From Aestuariivita sp049276915 (lineage in GTDB: Bacteria; Pseudomonadota; Alphaproteobacteria; Rhodobacterales; Rhodobacteraceae), in NCBI RefSeq assembly GCF_049276915.1, contig NZ_JBASXK010000098.1, forward strand, positions 36,150 through 100,149: a DNA stretch of 64,000 bases. Reading direction: 5' to 3'. Positions 34,050 through 42,632 of the stretch are shown here, piece by piece. Position numbers and translations under genes: made by a program. A model generated the notes under the pieces. It worked only from the letters and a program-made list of their open reading frames with translations. It did no database searches and was not told the DNA's origin. How positions within the stretch are numbered: position 1 is the stretch's first letter; every line of letters begins with the position of its first letter.

Positions 34050-35186
34050 TTACATCTTGCAATCGACGCCATAGGCATCGGTGTGATCCGCAGCCGCCAG
34101 ACCGACGATGCGGTTGGTGACGGCATCGCCTTCCTTGACGACTTCACGCATATAGATGTTCTGGATCGGATGCTGGTTCGCGCCAAAGGCGAAATCCCCG
34201 CGCACCGACTGGAAATCGGCTTCCTTGAGCGCCGCGCGGAATGCATCGGCATCCGACACATCGGCTTTTTCCATTGCGCTCAGCAGCAAGAGTGCCGTGT
34301 CATAGCCCTGCGCGGCATAAAGCGAGGGCAGCCGGTCATAGGCTTCCTGAAAGGCTTCGACGAATTCGGCATTGCCCGGAACATCCAGATCCTTGGACCA
34401 GTGGGCCGTGTTCTTCACGCCCAGTGCGGCGTCACCAATCGCCCCCAGAATGCCCTGATCAAAGGAAAACGCCGGGCCCATGACGTTCTTTTCCACACCG
34501 GATCCGGCGAACTGCTTCATGAAGGAAATTCCCATGCCACCGGGCAGGAAGAAATAGATCGTATCGGCATCCGAGGCGCGCATCTGGGCGATCTCGGCGG
34601 CGTAATCCGTCTGGCCAAGCTTGGTATAGACCTCGGCGGCGATCTCGCCTTTGAAGAAGCGTTTGAACCCTGCGATCATGTCCTGACCGGCAGGATAATT
34701 CGGAGCCATCAGAAAGACATTCTCGATCCCGTTGTCATTGGCCCAGACCGCTGCCGCCTCGTTGAAGGCGTCATTCTGCCAGCTCACATTGAAGTAATTC
34801 GGGTGACAGCCCTTGCCTGCCAATGCGGACGGACCGGCATTCGGAGACAGATAGAACTTGCCCTGCGCAGTTGCGGCCGGGGCCACGGCCAGAGCGAGGT
34901 TGGACCAGATGATCCCCGTCATCACGTCGACATTTTCAGCCTGGATTAGTTTGTCTGCCAGTTGCACGGCGATCTCGGGCTTTTGCTGATCATCTTCGAT
35001 GATCACCTCGACGTCATCGCGTCCCGATTGTTCGATTGCCAGCATGAAGCCATCGCGCACATCGATGCCAAGGCCCGCGCCGCCACCGGACAGGGTCGTG
35101 ATCATGCCAACCTTGAGGCCCTCGGCAGCACCTGCCGTGGCCAATGCGCTGAGGCATACCGCGGCCATGAGTGATTTCAGTGTCAT
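34050..35186 (-). CDS. ABC transporter substrate-binding protein, LivK-like
   Basis: A 378-residue periplasmic binding protein. The ATG at 35186 after GGGAGAAG gives a signal peptide (MTLKSLMAAVCLSALAT, cleaved after 'AGAAE'), then the type I fold opening 'KVGMITTLSGGGAGLGID'. This family binds branched amino acids, amides and, in aromatic-degradation loci, aromatic acids. It probably delivers anthranilate or a related acid to LivHMGF. Confidence 0.88.
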   Translation of the reverse strand: MTLKSLMAAVCLSALATAGAAEGLKVGMITTLSGGGAGLGIDVRDGFMLAIEQSGRDDVEVIIEDDQQKPEIAVQLADKLIQAENVDVMTGIIWSNLALAVAPAATAQGKFYLSPNAGPSALAGKGCHPNYFNVSWQNDAFNEAAAVWANDNGIENVFLMAPNYPAGQDMIAGFKRFFKGEIAAEVYTKLGQTDYAAEIAQMRASDADTIYFFLPGGMGISFMKQFAGSGVEKNVMGPAFSFDQGILGAIGDAALGVKNTAHWSKDLDVPGNAEFVEAFQEAYDRLPSLYAAQGYDTALLLLSAMEKADVSDADAFRAALKEADFQSVRGDFAFGANQHPIQNIYMREVVKEGDAVTNRIVGLAAADHTDAYGVDCKM

Positions 35187-35290
35187 TCGTTCTTCTCCCA
35201 TTGAACTATGCGAGGGCTCTTTTGTCCGGTTCACCCGGATCTGTTGCGGGAACCGCCGCGTCACCCTCTTGCCGCGCCGGTCTGAATATC

Positions 35291-35324
35291 AACCTTGCCC
35301 CTCAGGCTTTTGAAGAGCAAGGTT
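35291..35324 (-). other. Stem-loop after the CoA ligase gene
   Basis: AACCTTGC (35291-35298) and GCAAGGTT (35317-35324) form a perfect 8-bp stem 6 bases after the ligase stop. It has no T-run and lies in the 144-base gap before the transporter genes, so it may separate expression of enzyme and transporter segments. Confidence 0.4.
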
Positions 35325-35330
35325 TACCGT

Positions 35331-36953
35331 CTATCCTTCCTCGCGCAGGCGGAACCGCTGGATCTTGCCGGTTTGCGTTTTCGGCAAGCCCGGAGAGAAT
35401 TTGACCGAGCGCGGATACTTGTATGGCGCAATCGTCGCTTTGACGTGATCCTGCAGATCCTTGATCATCTGATCGCTTTCGGACTGCCCTGGCATCAGCA
35501 CGACATGCGCCTCGACGATGGCACCTCGCCCCTCATCGGGAACCCCGATGACCGCGCATTCGGCGACCGCGGGATGGGACAGCAGCGCCGCCTCGACCTC
35601 GGGACCGGCGATGTTATAGCCCGACGAGATGATCATGTCGTCATTGCGCGCGGCAAAGTGGAAATACCCATCCTCATCCATCACGAAAGTATCGCCCGTG
35701 ATGTTCCAGCCATCCTTGACATAAGCCTTCTGCCGTTCATCGGCGAGATACCGGCACCCGGTTGGTCCGCGCACGGCAAGCCTGCCGACCGTGCCGGGCG
35801 CGACCTCATTGCCGTCATCGTCGATCACCCGCGCCTGATAACCCCGCACGGGTTTGCCCGTGCAGGCCGGGCGATGATCGTCAAACCGGTTGGTGACGAA
35901 GATATGCAGCATCTCGGTTGCGCCGATACCATCCAGCATGGGCTTGCCGGTCTTGGCCATCCAGTCGGCATAAACCGGTGCAGGAAGGGTTTCGCCGGCC
36001 GAGACCGCCGCGCGCAGCGATGACAGGTCCGCCCCCGCATCCATCGCCGTCAGCATCGCGCGATAGGCGGTCGGAGCGGTAAAGCAGACTGTCGCTTTGA
36101 ACTGCTGAATGATCTCGATCATGTTGGGAGGCGTGGCCTGTTCCAACAATGTCGCCGCCGCTCCAAACCGCAGCGGGAATATCGCAAGCCCCCCCAACCC
36201 AAAGGTAAAGGCCAGCGGCGGAGAACCGATGAACACGTCATCGGGCGTGACATTCAGCACTTCGCGGGCATAGCCATCCGCGATGATCAGCAGGTCCCGG
36301 TGGAAATGCATCGTGGCTTTCGGATCACCCGTTGTCCCGGAGGTAAAACCCAGCAAAGCCACGTCATCGCGCCCGGTGCGAACCGCGTCGAACTGCACGG
36401 GCTTTTGCAGGGCAAGCCGGTCAAGCTCGGCGTCATGGTTGGAAGTTCCATCAAACCCGATGACTTTTTTCAGAAACTGGGATGTCTTGGCGCAGGTCAC
36501 CAGTTCATCCATCAGCCGGGTATCACAGAGCGCAAACTCGATCTCGGCCTTGTCCACGATCGCGCCCAACTCGCCTGCCCGCAGCATGGGCATGGTGTTG
36601 ACGACAACAGCACCCACCTTCGTGGCCGCAAGCCATGCCGCAACCATGGCCGGATTGTTGGCCGAGCGGATCAGAACGCGGTTGCCGGGCTTTACCCCCA
36701 GATCGTCAACCAGAGCGTGGGCCAGCCGGTTGGTCCAGTCGGTCATCTCCTTGTAGGTGCGCCGCCGTCCGTTGCCGATCAGGGCCGTGCGATCACCAAA
36801 GCCCTTGGCGACCATGGCATCGGTCATCTCGACAGCCGCATTCAGGTACTCGGGATAGTCAAAGCCATCCAGAAGAAACTCGGGCCATTGGTCCCGTGGC
36901 GGCAGGTTGTCCCGTGCGAATGTATCGGTATGCGCAGATGGTCCCAGCATCAT
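35331..36953 (-). CDS. AMP-dependent CoA ligase, benzoate / 2-aminobenzoate-CoA ligase type
   Basis: A 540-residue acyl-adenylate enzyme. P-loop 'GFTSGTTGDPKATMHF' is near residue 190, the A5 motif is 'DGIGATEMLHIFVTN', A7/A8 is 'TGDTFVMDEDGYFHFAARND', and the C-terminal catalytic lysine is in 'LPKTQTGKIQRF'. The N-terminal 'LLDGFDYPEYLNAAVEM' and 'GSPPLAFTFGLGG' fit the benzoate-CoA-ligase branch. With a 2-aminobenzoyl-CoA-type monooxygenase in the same locus, 2-aminobenzoate is the leading substrate. The start overlaps the acyl-CoA dehydrogenase stop by 4 bases. Confidence 0.85.
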   Translation of the reverse strand: MMLGPSAHTDTFARDNLPPRDQWPEFLLDGFDYPEYLNAAVEMTDAMVAKGFGDRTALIGNGRRRTYKEMTDWTNRLAHALVDDLGVKPGNRVLIRSANNPAMVAAWLAATKVGAVVVNTMPMLRAGELGAIVDKAEIEFALCDTRLMDELVTCAKTSQFLKKVIGFDGTSNHDAELDRLALQKPVQFDAVRTGRDDVALLGFTSGTTGDPKATMHFHRDLLIIADGYAREVLNVTPDDVFIGSPPLAFTFGLGGLAIFPLRFGAAATLLEQATPPNMIEIIQQFKATVCFTAPTAYRAMLTAMDAGADLSSLRAAVSAGETLPAPVYADWMAKTGKPMLDGIGATEMLHIFVTNRFDDHRPACTGKPVRGYQARVIDDDGNEVAPGTVGRLAVRGPTGCRYLADERQKAYVKDGWNITGDTFVMDEDGYFHFAARNDDMIISSGYNIAGPEVEAALLSHPAVAECAVIGVPDEGRGAIVEAHVVLMPGQSESDQMIKDLQDHVKATIAPYKYPRSVKFSPGLPKTQTGKIQRFRLREEG

Positions 36954-38092
36954 TCCCCCTTGGCCAAAGCCCCCAGTGTTTGGCGTGCGATCACCACTTT
37001 CTGAACGTCTGTCGCGCCTTCATAGATACGCAGGGCACGGATCTCGCGGTACAGGCTTTCCACGATCTGTCCGCTGCGCACACCGTCGCCCCCATGCAAC
37101 TGAACCGCGGCGTCAATCACCCGTTGCGCCGCCTCGGTGGCGTGCAGCTTGGCCATGGCAGCCTCGCGCGTGATGCGCGCCGCGCCCTGATCCTTGAGCC
37201 AAGCCGCGCGATAGATCAGCAATGCGCTGGTATCCACCTCGACCGCCATATCGGCGATATGTCCCTGCACCAGCTGCAGATCGCAGAGCGGCGCGCCCTG
37301 TACCTTGCGACTGGTCACCCGCGCCACCGCCTCATCAAGGGCGCGGCGCGCAAAGCCCAGCGCCGCGGCTGCCACCGTGGATCGGAACACATCCAGCACC
37401 GACATCGCGATCTTGAAGCCATCGCCCGGTTTGCCGATCATGGCACCGGCAGGTATCCTGACGTCGCTGAAGCGCAGCGTGGCCAGCGGATGGGGCGCAA
37501 TGGTTTCAAGCCGTTCAACCACCTCGAAACCGGGCAGGTCCGGCGTGACGACAAAAGCCGAAAGCCCCTTGGCCCCGGGGGCCTCACCGGTGCGGGCAAA
37601 CAGCGTATAGACATCCGCGATACCACCGTTCGAAATCCAGGTCTTCTCGCCATTCAGCACGAACCCGTTTCCGTCCCGGGTTGCCGTCATGGTCGAGTTG
37701 GCCACATCAGAACCCGACTGCGGCTCGGTCAGGGCGAATGCGGAAATCGCGCGCCCCGAGCGCGTCTCATCCAGCCAGCGCTTTTGATCCTCATCTCCGA
37801 ACAGAGAAATCGCGCCCGTCCCAAGCCCCTGCATCGCAAAGGCGAAATCCGCCAGACCGTCATGGCGCGCAAGTGTTTCGCGGATCAGGCACAAGGTGCG
37901 CACATCCAGCGCACCGCCCGAATGCTGAAGCCAGCCGCCCGCTCCGAGAGCGGTGACAAGACCGCGACAGGCGGCATCCACATCCGAATGATCGACAGGC
38001 AAAGCCTCGCCGGCCCAAAGATCAAGCGCCTCTGCCAGAGCCCGATGGCGATCCTCGAAGAACGGCCAGTCCAGAAAGGAACGATCAGGCAC
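36950..38092 (-). CDS. Acyl-CoA dehydrogenase of the aromatic locus
   Basis: A 380-residue dehydrogenase with a GTG start at 38092. The catalytic Glu motif is 'LRIYEGATDVQKVVI' near the C-terminus, and 'FALTEPQSGSDVANSTMT' and 'VQLHGGDGVRSG' bind FAD and substrate. It is suited to the beta-oxidation steps after ring dearomatisation. Its Shine-Dalgarno (AGGGGA) lies within repeat copy B, so that repeat supplies the translation signal. The N-terminus is short and unusual (MPDRSFLDWPFFED). Confidence 0.85.
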   Translation of the reverse strand: MPDRSFLDWPFFEDRHRALAEALDLWAGEALPVDHSDVDAACRGLVTALGAGGWLQHSGGALDVRTLCLIRETLARHDGLADFAFAMQGLGTGAISLFGDEDQKRWLDETRSGRAISAFALTEPQSGSDVANSTMTATRDGNGFVLNGEKTWISNGGIADVYTLFARTGEAPGAKGLSAFVVTPDLPGFEVVERLETIAPHPLATLRFSDVRIPAGAMIGKPGDGFKIAMSVLDVFRSTVAAAALGFARRALDEAVARVTSRKVQGAPLCDLQLVQGHIADMAVEVDTSALLIYRAAWLKDQGAARITREAAMAKLHATEAAQRVIDAAVQLHGGDGVRSGQIVESLYREIRALRIYEGATDVQKVVIARQTLGALAKGE

Positions 38093-38098
38093 GGCGCA

Positions 38099-38126
38099 TC
38101 CCCTGCTTCTTCTTGCTCAAAATACG
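38099..38126 (-). repeat. Rhodobacteraceae-type intergenic element, copy B
   Basis: On the minus strand GTATTTTGAGCAAGAAGAAG followed by CAGGGG lies between the enoyl-CoA hydratase stop (38138) and the acyl-CoA dehydrogenase GTG (38092). It repeats the core seen at 25953 and 48640, without the GC-rich hairpin. Confidence 0.7.
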
Positions 38127-38137
38127 GCAGCCCATGC

Positions 38138-38938
38138 TCAGTCCCCCTCGAAGACGGGTTTTTCCTTGGCGACAAAGGCGTTGTAGGCGCGCTCGAAATC
38201 GCCGGTCTGCATGCAGATCGCCTGGGCCTGCGCCTCGGCCTCGATCGCCTGTTCGATCGACATCGACCATTCCTGAGCAAGCATCGTCTTGGTCATCATG
38301 TGAGCGAAATTCGGACCTGCCGCGATGCGCGTTGCCCAGGACTGCGCCTCGCTTTCCAACTCGGCTGCATCCACCAGCTTGTTGAAAAAGCCCCAGCGTT
38401 CGCCTTCTTGGGCACTCATCGAGCGTCCGGTATAAAGAAGTTCCGCCGCACGTCCCTGTCCGATGATCCGGGGCAGGATGGCGCAAGCCCCCATGTCACA
38501 GCCCGCCAATCCGACGCGGGTGAACAAAAAGGCCGTCTTGGCTTCTGGTGTCCCTATCCTCAGATCCGAGGCCATCGCCACGATCGCCCCGGCACCGACG
38601 CAGATACCGTCAATTGCCGCGATGACGGGTTTGCCGCAATTGACCATCGCCTTGACCAGATCACCGGTCATGCGGGTAAAGGTCAAAAGCTCTTTCATGT
38701 TCATCCGGGTCAGCGGGCCAATGATGTCATGCACATCGCCCCCTGATGAAAAATTGCCGCCGTTCGAGGCAAAGACAACCGCCTTGATCTCATCATCATA
38801 GACCAGCGCCCGAAACCAGTCGCGCAGTTCAGCATAACTTTCAAAGGTCAGCGGGTTCTTCCGGTCAGGTCGGTTCAGCGAGATCGTGGCGATCCCGTTC
38901 TCCACGTGACTGAGAAAATGTGTGGTTTCATGCGCCAT
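38138..38938 (-). CDS. Enoyl-CoA hydratase/isomerase family protein
   Basis: A 266-residue crotonase. The oxyanion-hole segments 'FASNGGNFSSGGDVHDI' and 'AIDGICVGAGAIVAMASDL' are present; the second catalytic position in 'GLAGCDMGACAILPRIIG' carries Cys/Asp rather than the usual pair of Glu, so it may be an isomerase or hydrolase variant. It hydrates the enoyl-CoA made from the dearomatised ring. Its start overlaps the MarR stop by 11 bases. Confidence 0.85.
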   Translation of the reverse strand: MAHETTHFLSHVENGIATISLNRPDRKNPLTFESYAELRDWFRALVYDDEIKAVVFASNGGNFSSGGDVHDIIGPLTRMNMKELLTFTRMTGDLVKAMVNCGKPVIAAIDGICVGAGAIVAMASDLRIGTPEAKTAFLFTRVGLAGCDMGACAILPRIIGQGRAAELLYTGRSMSAQEGERWGFFNKLVDAAELESEAQSWATRIAAGPNFAHMMTKTMLAQEWSMSIEQAIEAEAQAQAICMQTGDFERAYNAFVAKEKPVFEGD

Positions 38939-39404
38939 GGCGCTCCCCTTCTGTCATCAAAGCACTCAATTGGTCGGCCATGTGCTGGGCGTCCTGTGCA
39001 TCCAGCCCGGCAAGGGCCTTGTCGATCCAGGCCTCATGTGCGGCGGCCTGCGTGGCGAACTCAGAGAGCCCTTGCGGTGTCAGCTTTACAGCCGAGGCGC
39101 GCCGGTCGCCCTTGACCGGGACGCGCACGACATGGCCCTCTTCGACCAGCCGGTCGATAATGCCCGTGACATTGCCGTTCGAGACGCGCAGCACGCCGGA
39201 AAGCTCGGACATCTTCAGCCCGTCGGCATGACGGGACAGGGCCGACATGACGTCAAAGCGCGGCAGGGTGGTTGCATGTTCAAGCCGAAGCTTTTCGCGC
39301 AGGTTGTTTTCGATCCCGCGTGTCAGCCGAAGAAGACGCAGCCAAAGGCGCAGCCGCGCCTTGCTGTCGGGTTCTGCGCAGAGTTTGGATGAAGCCAGCG
39401 TCAT
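38928..39404 (-). CDS. MarR-family transcriptional regulator of the aromatic locus
   Basis: A 158-residue MarR regulator with the winged-helix segment 'LPRFDVMSALSRHADGLKMSELSGVLRVSNGNVTG' (in parts here; 'LKMSELSGVLRVSNGNVTG' is the recognition region) and the wing 'HVVRVPVKGDRRASAVKLT'. MarR proteins of aromatic CoA pathways sense the CoA thioester and derepress. It is embedded in the operon, overlapping SDR by 4 bases, so it should be autoregulated. The tandem repeats at 42468-42494 are the best operator candidate. Confidence 0.9.
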   Translation of the reverse strand: MTLASSKLCAEPDSKARLRLWLRLLRLTRGIENNLREKLRLEHATTLPRFDVMSALSRHADGLKMSELSGVLRVSNGNVTGIIDRLVEEGHVVRVPVKGDRRASAVKLTPQGLSEFATQAAAHEAWIDKALAGLDAQDAQHMADQLSALMTEGERHGA

Positions 39405-40120
39405 ATCTCTCCCCCTGAAACGCTGAGTGCATGGCCATTAACCATGGTTGCCTCAGCACTGGCAAGAAACCGCACCGCCGCGACCACTTCAGCGGGATCG
39501 ATCATCCTGCGCATCGGGTTGCGCGCTACCAGCCGCGCGGTGGCAGCGTCGCGATCTATGTTGAGATGGGCCATCACGTTGCGAACAGCTTCATCGGCAA
39601 TTTCAGTATCGACAAATCCCGGGCAGACCGCATTGCAGGTGATGCCCTTGCGTGCCACTTCCTGCGCCAGCGAGCGCACAAGCCCGAGAACACCGTGCTT
39701 GGCGGCCGAGTATGCGGCGATATTGGCACCGCCCTGCAGGCTGGCTGTCGAGGCGATGGCAATGAGACGCCCGCCGCTCTGCATGGACTTGAGCGCCTCG
39801 CGGAAGGTCAGGAACGTCCCGGTGAGGTTGACGCGCAAAGTGCGCTCCCAATCCTCAAGCGATGTATCGACGACCCGTGTGCCGGCACCCGCGCCCGCGT
39901 TTGCAATCACGATATCATAGGGTTGGTCAAACAGAGCTGTGACCTGCGCCTCATCGGTGATGTCGGCAAGGCGAATGGCAATGTTGCCTGCCCGGGCGGT
40001 GTCTTCCAGCGGTTCCTTGCGTCGCCCGGCTATGGTGACGTCATGGCCCGAGGCGGCAAAGCTCTGGGCAATCGCGCGCCCGATCCCTGTGCCGCCGCCG
40101 GTGACCAGAACGCGTGTCAT
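39401..40120 (-). CDS. Short-chain dehydrogenase (3-hydroxyacyl-CoA dehydrogenase-like)
   Basis: A 239-residue SDR from the ATG at 40120. Cofactor motif 'GGGTGIGRAIAQS' is at residues 7-19, 'NAGAGAG' follows, and the catalytic Ser and Y-x3-K are in 'IASTASLQGG' and 'YSAAKHG'. It oxidises a 3-hydroxyacyl-CoA or ring hydroxyl in the pathway. The start overlaps the monooxygenase/reductase stop by 4 bases, so expression is coupled. Confidence 0.88.
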   Translation of the reverse strand: MTRVLVTGGGTGIGRAIAQSFAASGHDVTIAGRRKEPLEDTARAGNIAIRLADITDEAQVTALFDQPYDIVIANAGAGAGTRVVDTSLEDWERTLRVNLTGTFLTFREALKSMQSGGRLIAIASTASLQGGANIAAYSAAKHGVLGLVRSLAQEVARKGITCNAVCPGFVDTEIADEAVRNVMAHLNIDRDAATARLVARNPMRRMIDPAEVVAAVRFLASAEATMVNGHALSVSGGEI

Positions 40121-42411
40121 GCGCGCAACTCTTCGGCCTGCGCCTTGTCGGCCAGGCGCCACATCTGATCACGACCGGCCTCATAGGGTTGGGGCCAATG
40201 GGCCAGGCGATCGCCGATCCCTGCCCCTGCGCGCAGCGTCCAATACGGATCGGACAGATGCGGGCGTGCAAGACAGACAAGATCGGCCCGCCCGGCCAGA
40301 AGGATCGAATTGACGTGATCCGCCTCGTAGATATTGCCCACCGCCATGGTCGCAATCCCGGCTTCATTCCGGATACGATCCGAGAAGGGTGTCTGGAACA
40401 TCCGGCCATAGACAGGCTGGGCATCCGTGGTGGTCTGACCGGCAGAGACGTCGACGATATCGGCCCCCGCTTCCGAGAAAACCCTGGCGATCTTGACCGC
40501 CTCTTCGGGTGTGACGCCCATGTCGCCAACCCAGTCATTGGCCGAAATCCGCACCGACATCGGCTTGTCTGCCGGCCACACGTCGCGCATCGCGTGAAAC
40601 ACTTCCAGCGGATAGCGCATCCGGTTTTCCAGGGACCCACCGTATTCATCAGAGCGTATATTCGAAACCGGAGAGATAAAGGATGAGATCAGATAGCCGT
40701 GGGCTGCGTGCAGTTCGATCATGTCAAACCCGGCGCGATCCGCCATCCGGGCCGAAGCCACAAACTGCGCGGTCACTTCATCCATATCCGCCCGCGTCAT
40801 CTCGCGCGGGACCGCGTTTTGCTCGGACCATGGGATCGGTGAGGCTGAAATCAGCTCCCAGTTGCCTTCCTTGAGGGGCGCGTCCATGACCTCCCAGCCA
40901 AGCTGGGTCGATCCCTTGCGTCCCGAGTGGCCGATCTGACAGCAGATCTTGGCATCTGTTTCGCCATGGACGAAATCGGTCAGACGTTTCCATGCGGCCT
41001 CGTGCTCGGGTGCGTACAAACCCGGACAGCCCGGTGTGATGCGCCCGGTATCACTGACGCAGGTCATTTCGGTATAGACCAATCCGGCCCCGCCCTTGGC
41101 GCGTTCGCCATAGTGGATCAGGTGCCAATCCGTGGGGGTGCCATCGACCGCCTTGTATTGCGCCATGGGCGAGACCACGATGCGGTTGCTCAACTCCATC
41201 TCGCGCAGCTTGAACGGCGCGAACATCGGCACGCGCACCGGCTCGTTCGGGCCGACGCCTGCTTGGGTCTGGAACCAGCGTTCTGCGCTTTCCAGCCACT
41301 TCGGATCGCGCTCGCGCAGGTTTTCGTGACTGATCCTCTGAGACCGTGTCAGCAGCGAATAGTTCAGCTGGACCGGGTCGAGATCGAGATAGCGTTCGAC
41401 ATCCTCGAACCACTCCAGAGAGTTGCGGGCCGCGGATTGCAGACGCAGAACCTCAAGACGGCGTTCATCTTCATAGCGGGCAAAGGCCTGCTCGAGTGTA
41501 GGTTCATCCGTGATCAGATGCGCCAGCGCCGCGGCACTTTCCATGGCAAGCTTGGTACCCGAACCGATAGAGAAATGCGCTGTCGCCGATGCATCCCCAA
41601 GCAGCACGACGTTTTTATGGGCCCATTTCTCACAGAGAACGCGCGGGAACTGAATCCAGGCCGAGCCACGGATGTGGTTGGCATTGGTCATCAGCGCGTG
41701 CCCGTCGAGGTAATCCTTGAAAATCTCTTCGCAGGTGGCGATGGTTTCGGCCTGCGTCATGTTTCCGAAGCCGAAATTCTCGAAGGTTTCCGGCTGGCAC
41801 TCGATCAGGAATGTCGCCGTATCATCATCAAACTGATAGGCGTGCACCCAGATCCAGCCCTTGTCGGTCTTCTCGAAGATGAAGGTGAAGGCATCATCGA
41901 ATTTCTGATGCGTGCCCAGCCACATGAAATAGCAGGTGCGCACGTCGATATCGGGTTTGTAGGTTTCCTTGAATTCCATCCGCGTCTTGGAGTTCAACCC
42001 GTCCGAGGCCACGACCACATCATAGTCGTCCATGTATTCCGAGGCGGCCAGCACTTCGGTCTCAAAGCGCATCTCGACGCCCAGTTCGCGCGCACGCTCC
42101 TGAAGCAGCAAAAGCAGTTTCTTGCGGCCGATGCCGCAAAAGCCATGTCCCGACGAGACCAACTTTTGACCCTTGTGATGCAGCGCAATGTCATCCCAAT
42201 ATGCGAAATGCTCGCGGATCGAGGCCGCACTGACCGGATCATTGGCCGCCAGATTGTCCAGCGTTTCATCCGACAGGACAACGCCCCAGCCAAAGGTATC
42301 ATCCGGCCGGTTGCGTTCCAGCACGGTCACCTCGGCATCTGGTTGACGAAGCTTTAGCGTAATGGCGAAATACAGCCCGGCGGGACCACCACCCAAACAC
42401 AGCGCTTTCAC
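40117..42411 (-). CDS. 2-aminobenzoyl-CoA monooxygenase/reductase-type fused flavoenzyme
   Basis: A 764-residue fusion with a GTG start at 42411 after GGGGAG. Residues 1-370 are a class A flavin monooxygenase: FAD motif 'CLGGGPAGLYFAI', 'VVASDGLNSKTR' and 'LLGDASATAHFSIGSG'. From about residue 385 an old-yellow-enzyme domain follows ('MFAPFKLREMELSNRIVVS' in part, 'HAAHGYLISSFISP', 'SDEYGGSLENRMRYP'). This exact fusion is the ACMR/AbmA type of Azoarcus evansii, which both hydroxylates and reduces 2-aminobenzoyl-CoA without oxygenolytic ring cleavage. Salicylyl-CoA 5-hydroxylase is the other named relative. First gene of the operon. Confidence 0.87.
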   Translation of the reverse strand: MKALCLGGGPAGLYFAITLKLRQPDAEVTVLERNRPDDTFGWGVVLSDETLDNLAANDPVSAASIREHFAYWDDIALHHKGQKLVSSGHGFCGIGRKKLLLLLQERARELGVEMRFETEVLAASEYMDDYDVVVASDGLNSKTRMEFKETYKPDIDVRTCYFMWLGTHQKFDDAFTFIFEKTDKGWIWVHAYQFDDDTATFLIECQPETFENFGFGNMTQAETIATCEEIFKDYLDGHALMTNANHIRGSAWIQFPRVLCEKWAHKNVVLLGDASATAHFSIGSGTKLAMESAAALAHLITDEPTLEQAFARYEDERRLEVLRLQSAARNSLEWFEDVERYLDLDPVQLNYSLLTRSQRISHENLRERDPKWLESAERWFQTQAGVGPNEPVRVPMFAPFKLREMELSNRIVVSPMAQYKAVDGTPTDWHLIHYGERAKGGAGLVYTEMTCVSDTGRITPGCPGLYAPEHEAAWKRLTDFVHGETDAKICCQIGHSGRKGSTQLGWEVMDAPLKEGNWELISASPIPWSEQNAVPREMTRADMDEVTAQFVASARMADRAGFDMIELHAAHGYLISSFISPVSNIRSDEYGGSLENRMRYPLEVFHAMRDVWPADKPMSVRISANDWVGDMGVTPEEAVKIARVFSEAGADIVDVSAGQTTTDAQPVYGRMFQTPFSDRIRNEAGIATMAVGNIYEADHVNSILLAGRADLVCLARPHLSDPYWTLRAGAGIGDRLAHWPQPYEAGRDQMWRLADKAQAEELRA

Positions 42412-42467
42412 GGCATTCTCCCCAATGATCGAAGTTGAGACGACAGCGTAACCTGTCAGTCGCAAAT

Positions 42468-42494
42468 TTCAAGGTTAAAACTTCAAGCTTAAAA
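42468..42494. promoter_or_regulatory. Tandem TTCAAGSTTAAAA repeat, candidate MarR operator
   Basis: TTCAAGGTTAAAA (42468-42480) and TTCAAGCTTAAAA (42482-42494) match at 12 of 13 positions with a 14-base period, and each half is a near-palindrome (TTyAAGCTTrAA). It lies 57 bases upstream of the monooxygenase/reductase GTG in an AT-rich island, where the minus-strand promoter should be. Confidence 0.55.
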
Positions 42495-42511
42495 TAATCT
42501 GCGCGCGCGCC

Positions 42512-42528
42512 GCAGGAGGATCTCCTGC
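42512..42528. promoter_or_regulatory. GCAGGAG/CTCCTGC palindrome in the divergent region
   Basis: GCAGGAG (42512-42518), spacer GAT, CTCCTGC (42522-42528): a perfect 7-bp dyad midway between the two divergent operons. It could be an operator or a stem-loop in a leader transcript. Confidence 0.3.
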
Positions 42529-42568
42529 AGCTTGGCGGATTTCTGGACTCCGAAACTCTGGACACAAA

Positions 42569-42578
42569 TGTCTAGACA
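42569..42578. promoter_or_regulatory. TGTCTAGACA palindrome upstream of the demethylation operon
   Basis: A perfect 10-base palindrome 55 bases before the ATG at 42633. The third gene of that operon is a TetR regulator, whose sites are typically such dyads. Confidence 0.45.
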
Positions 42579-42632
42579 GACTCACCTCCCTGCGCCTAGC
42601 GTTGAAAAAACTGCACTGCGGGAGGATATCGA

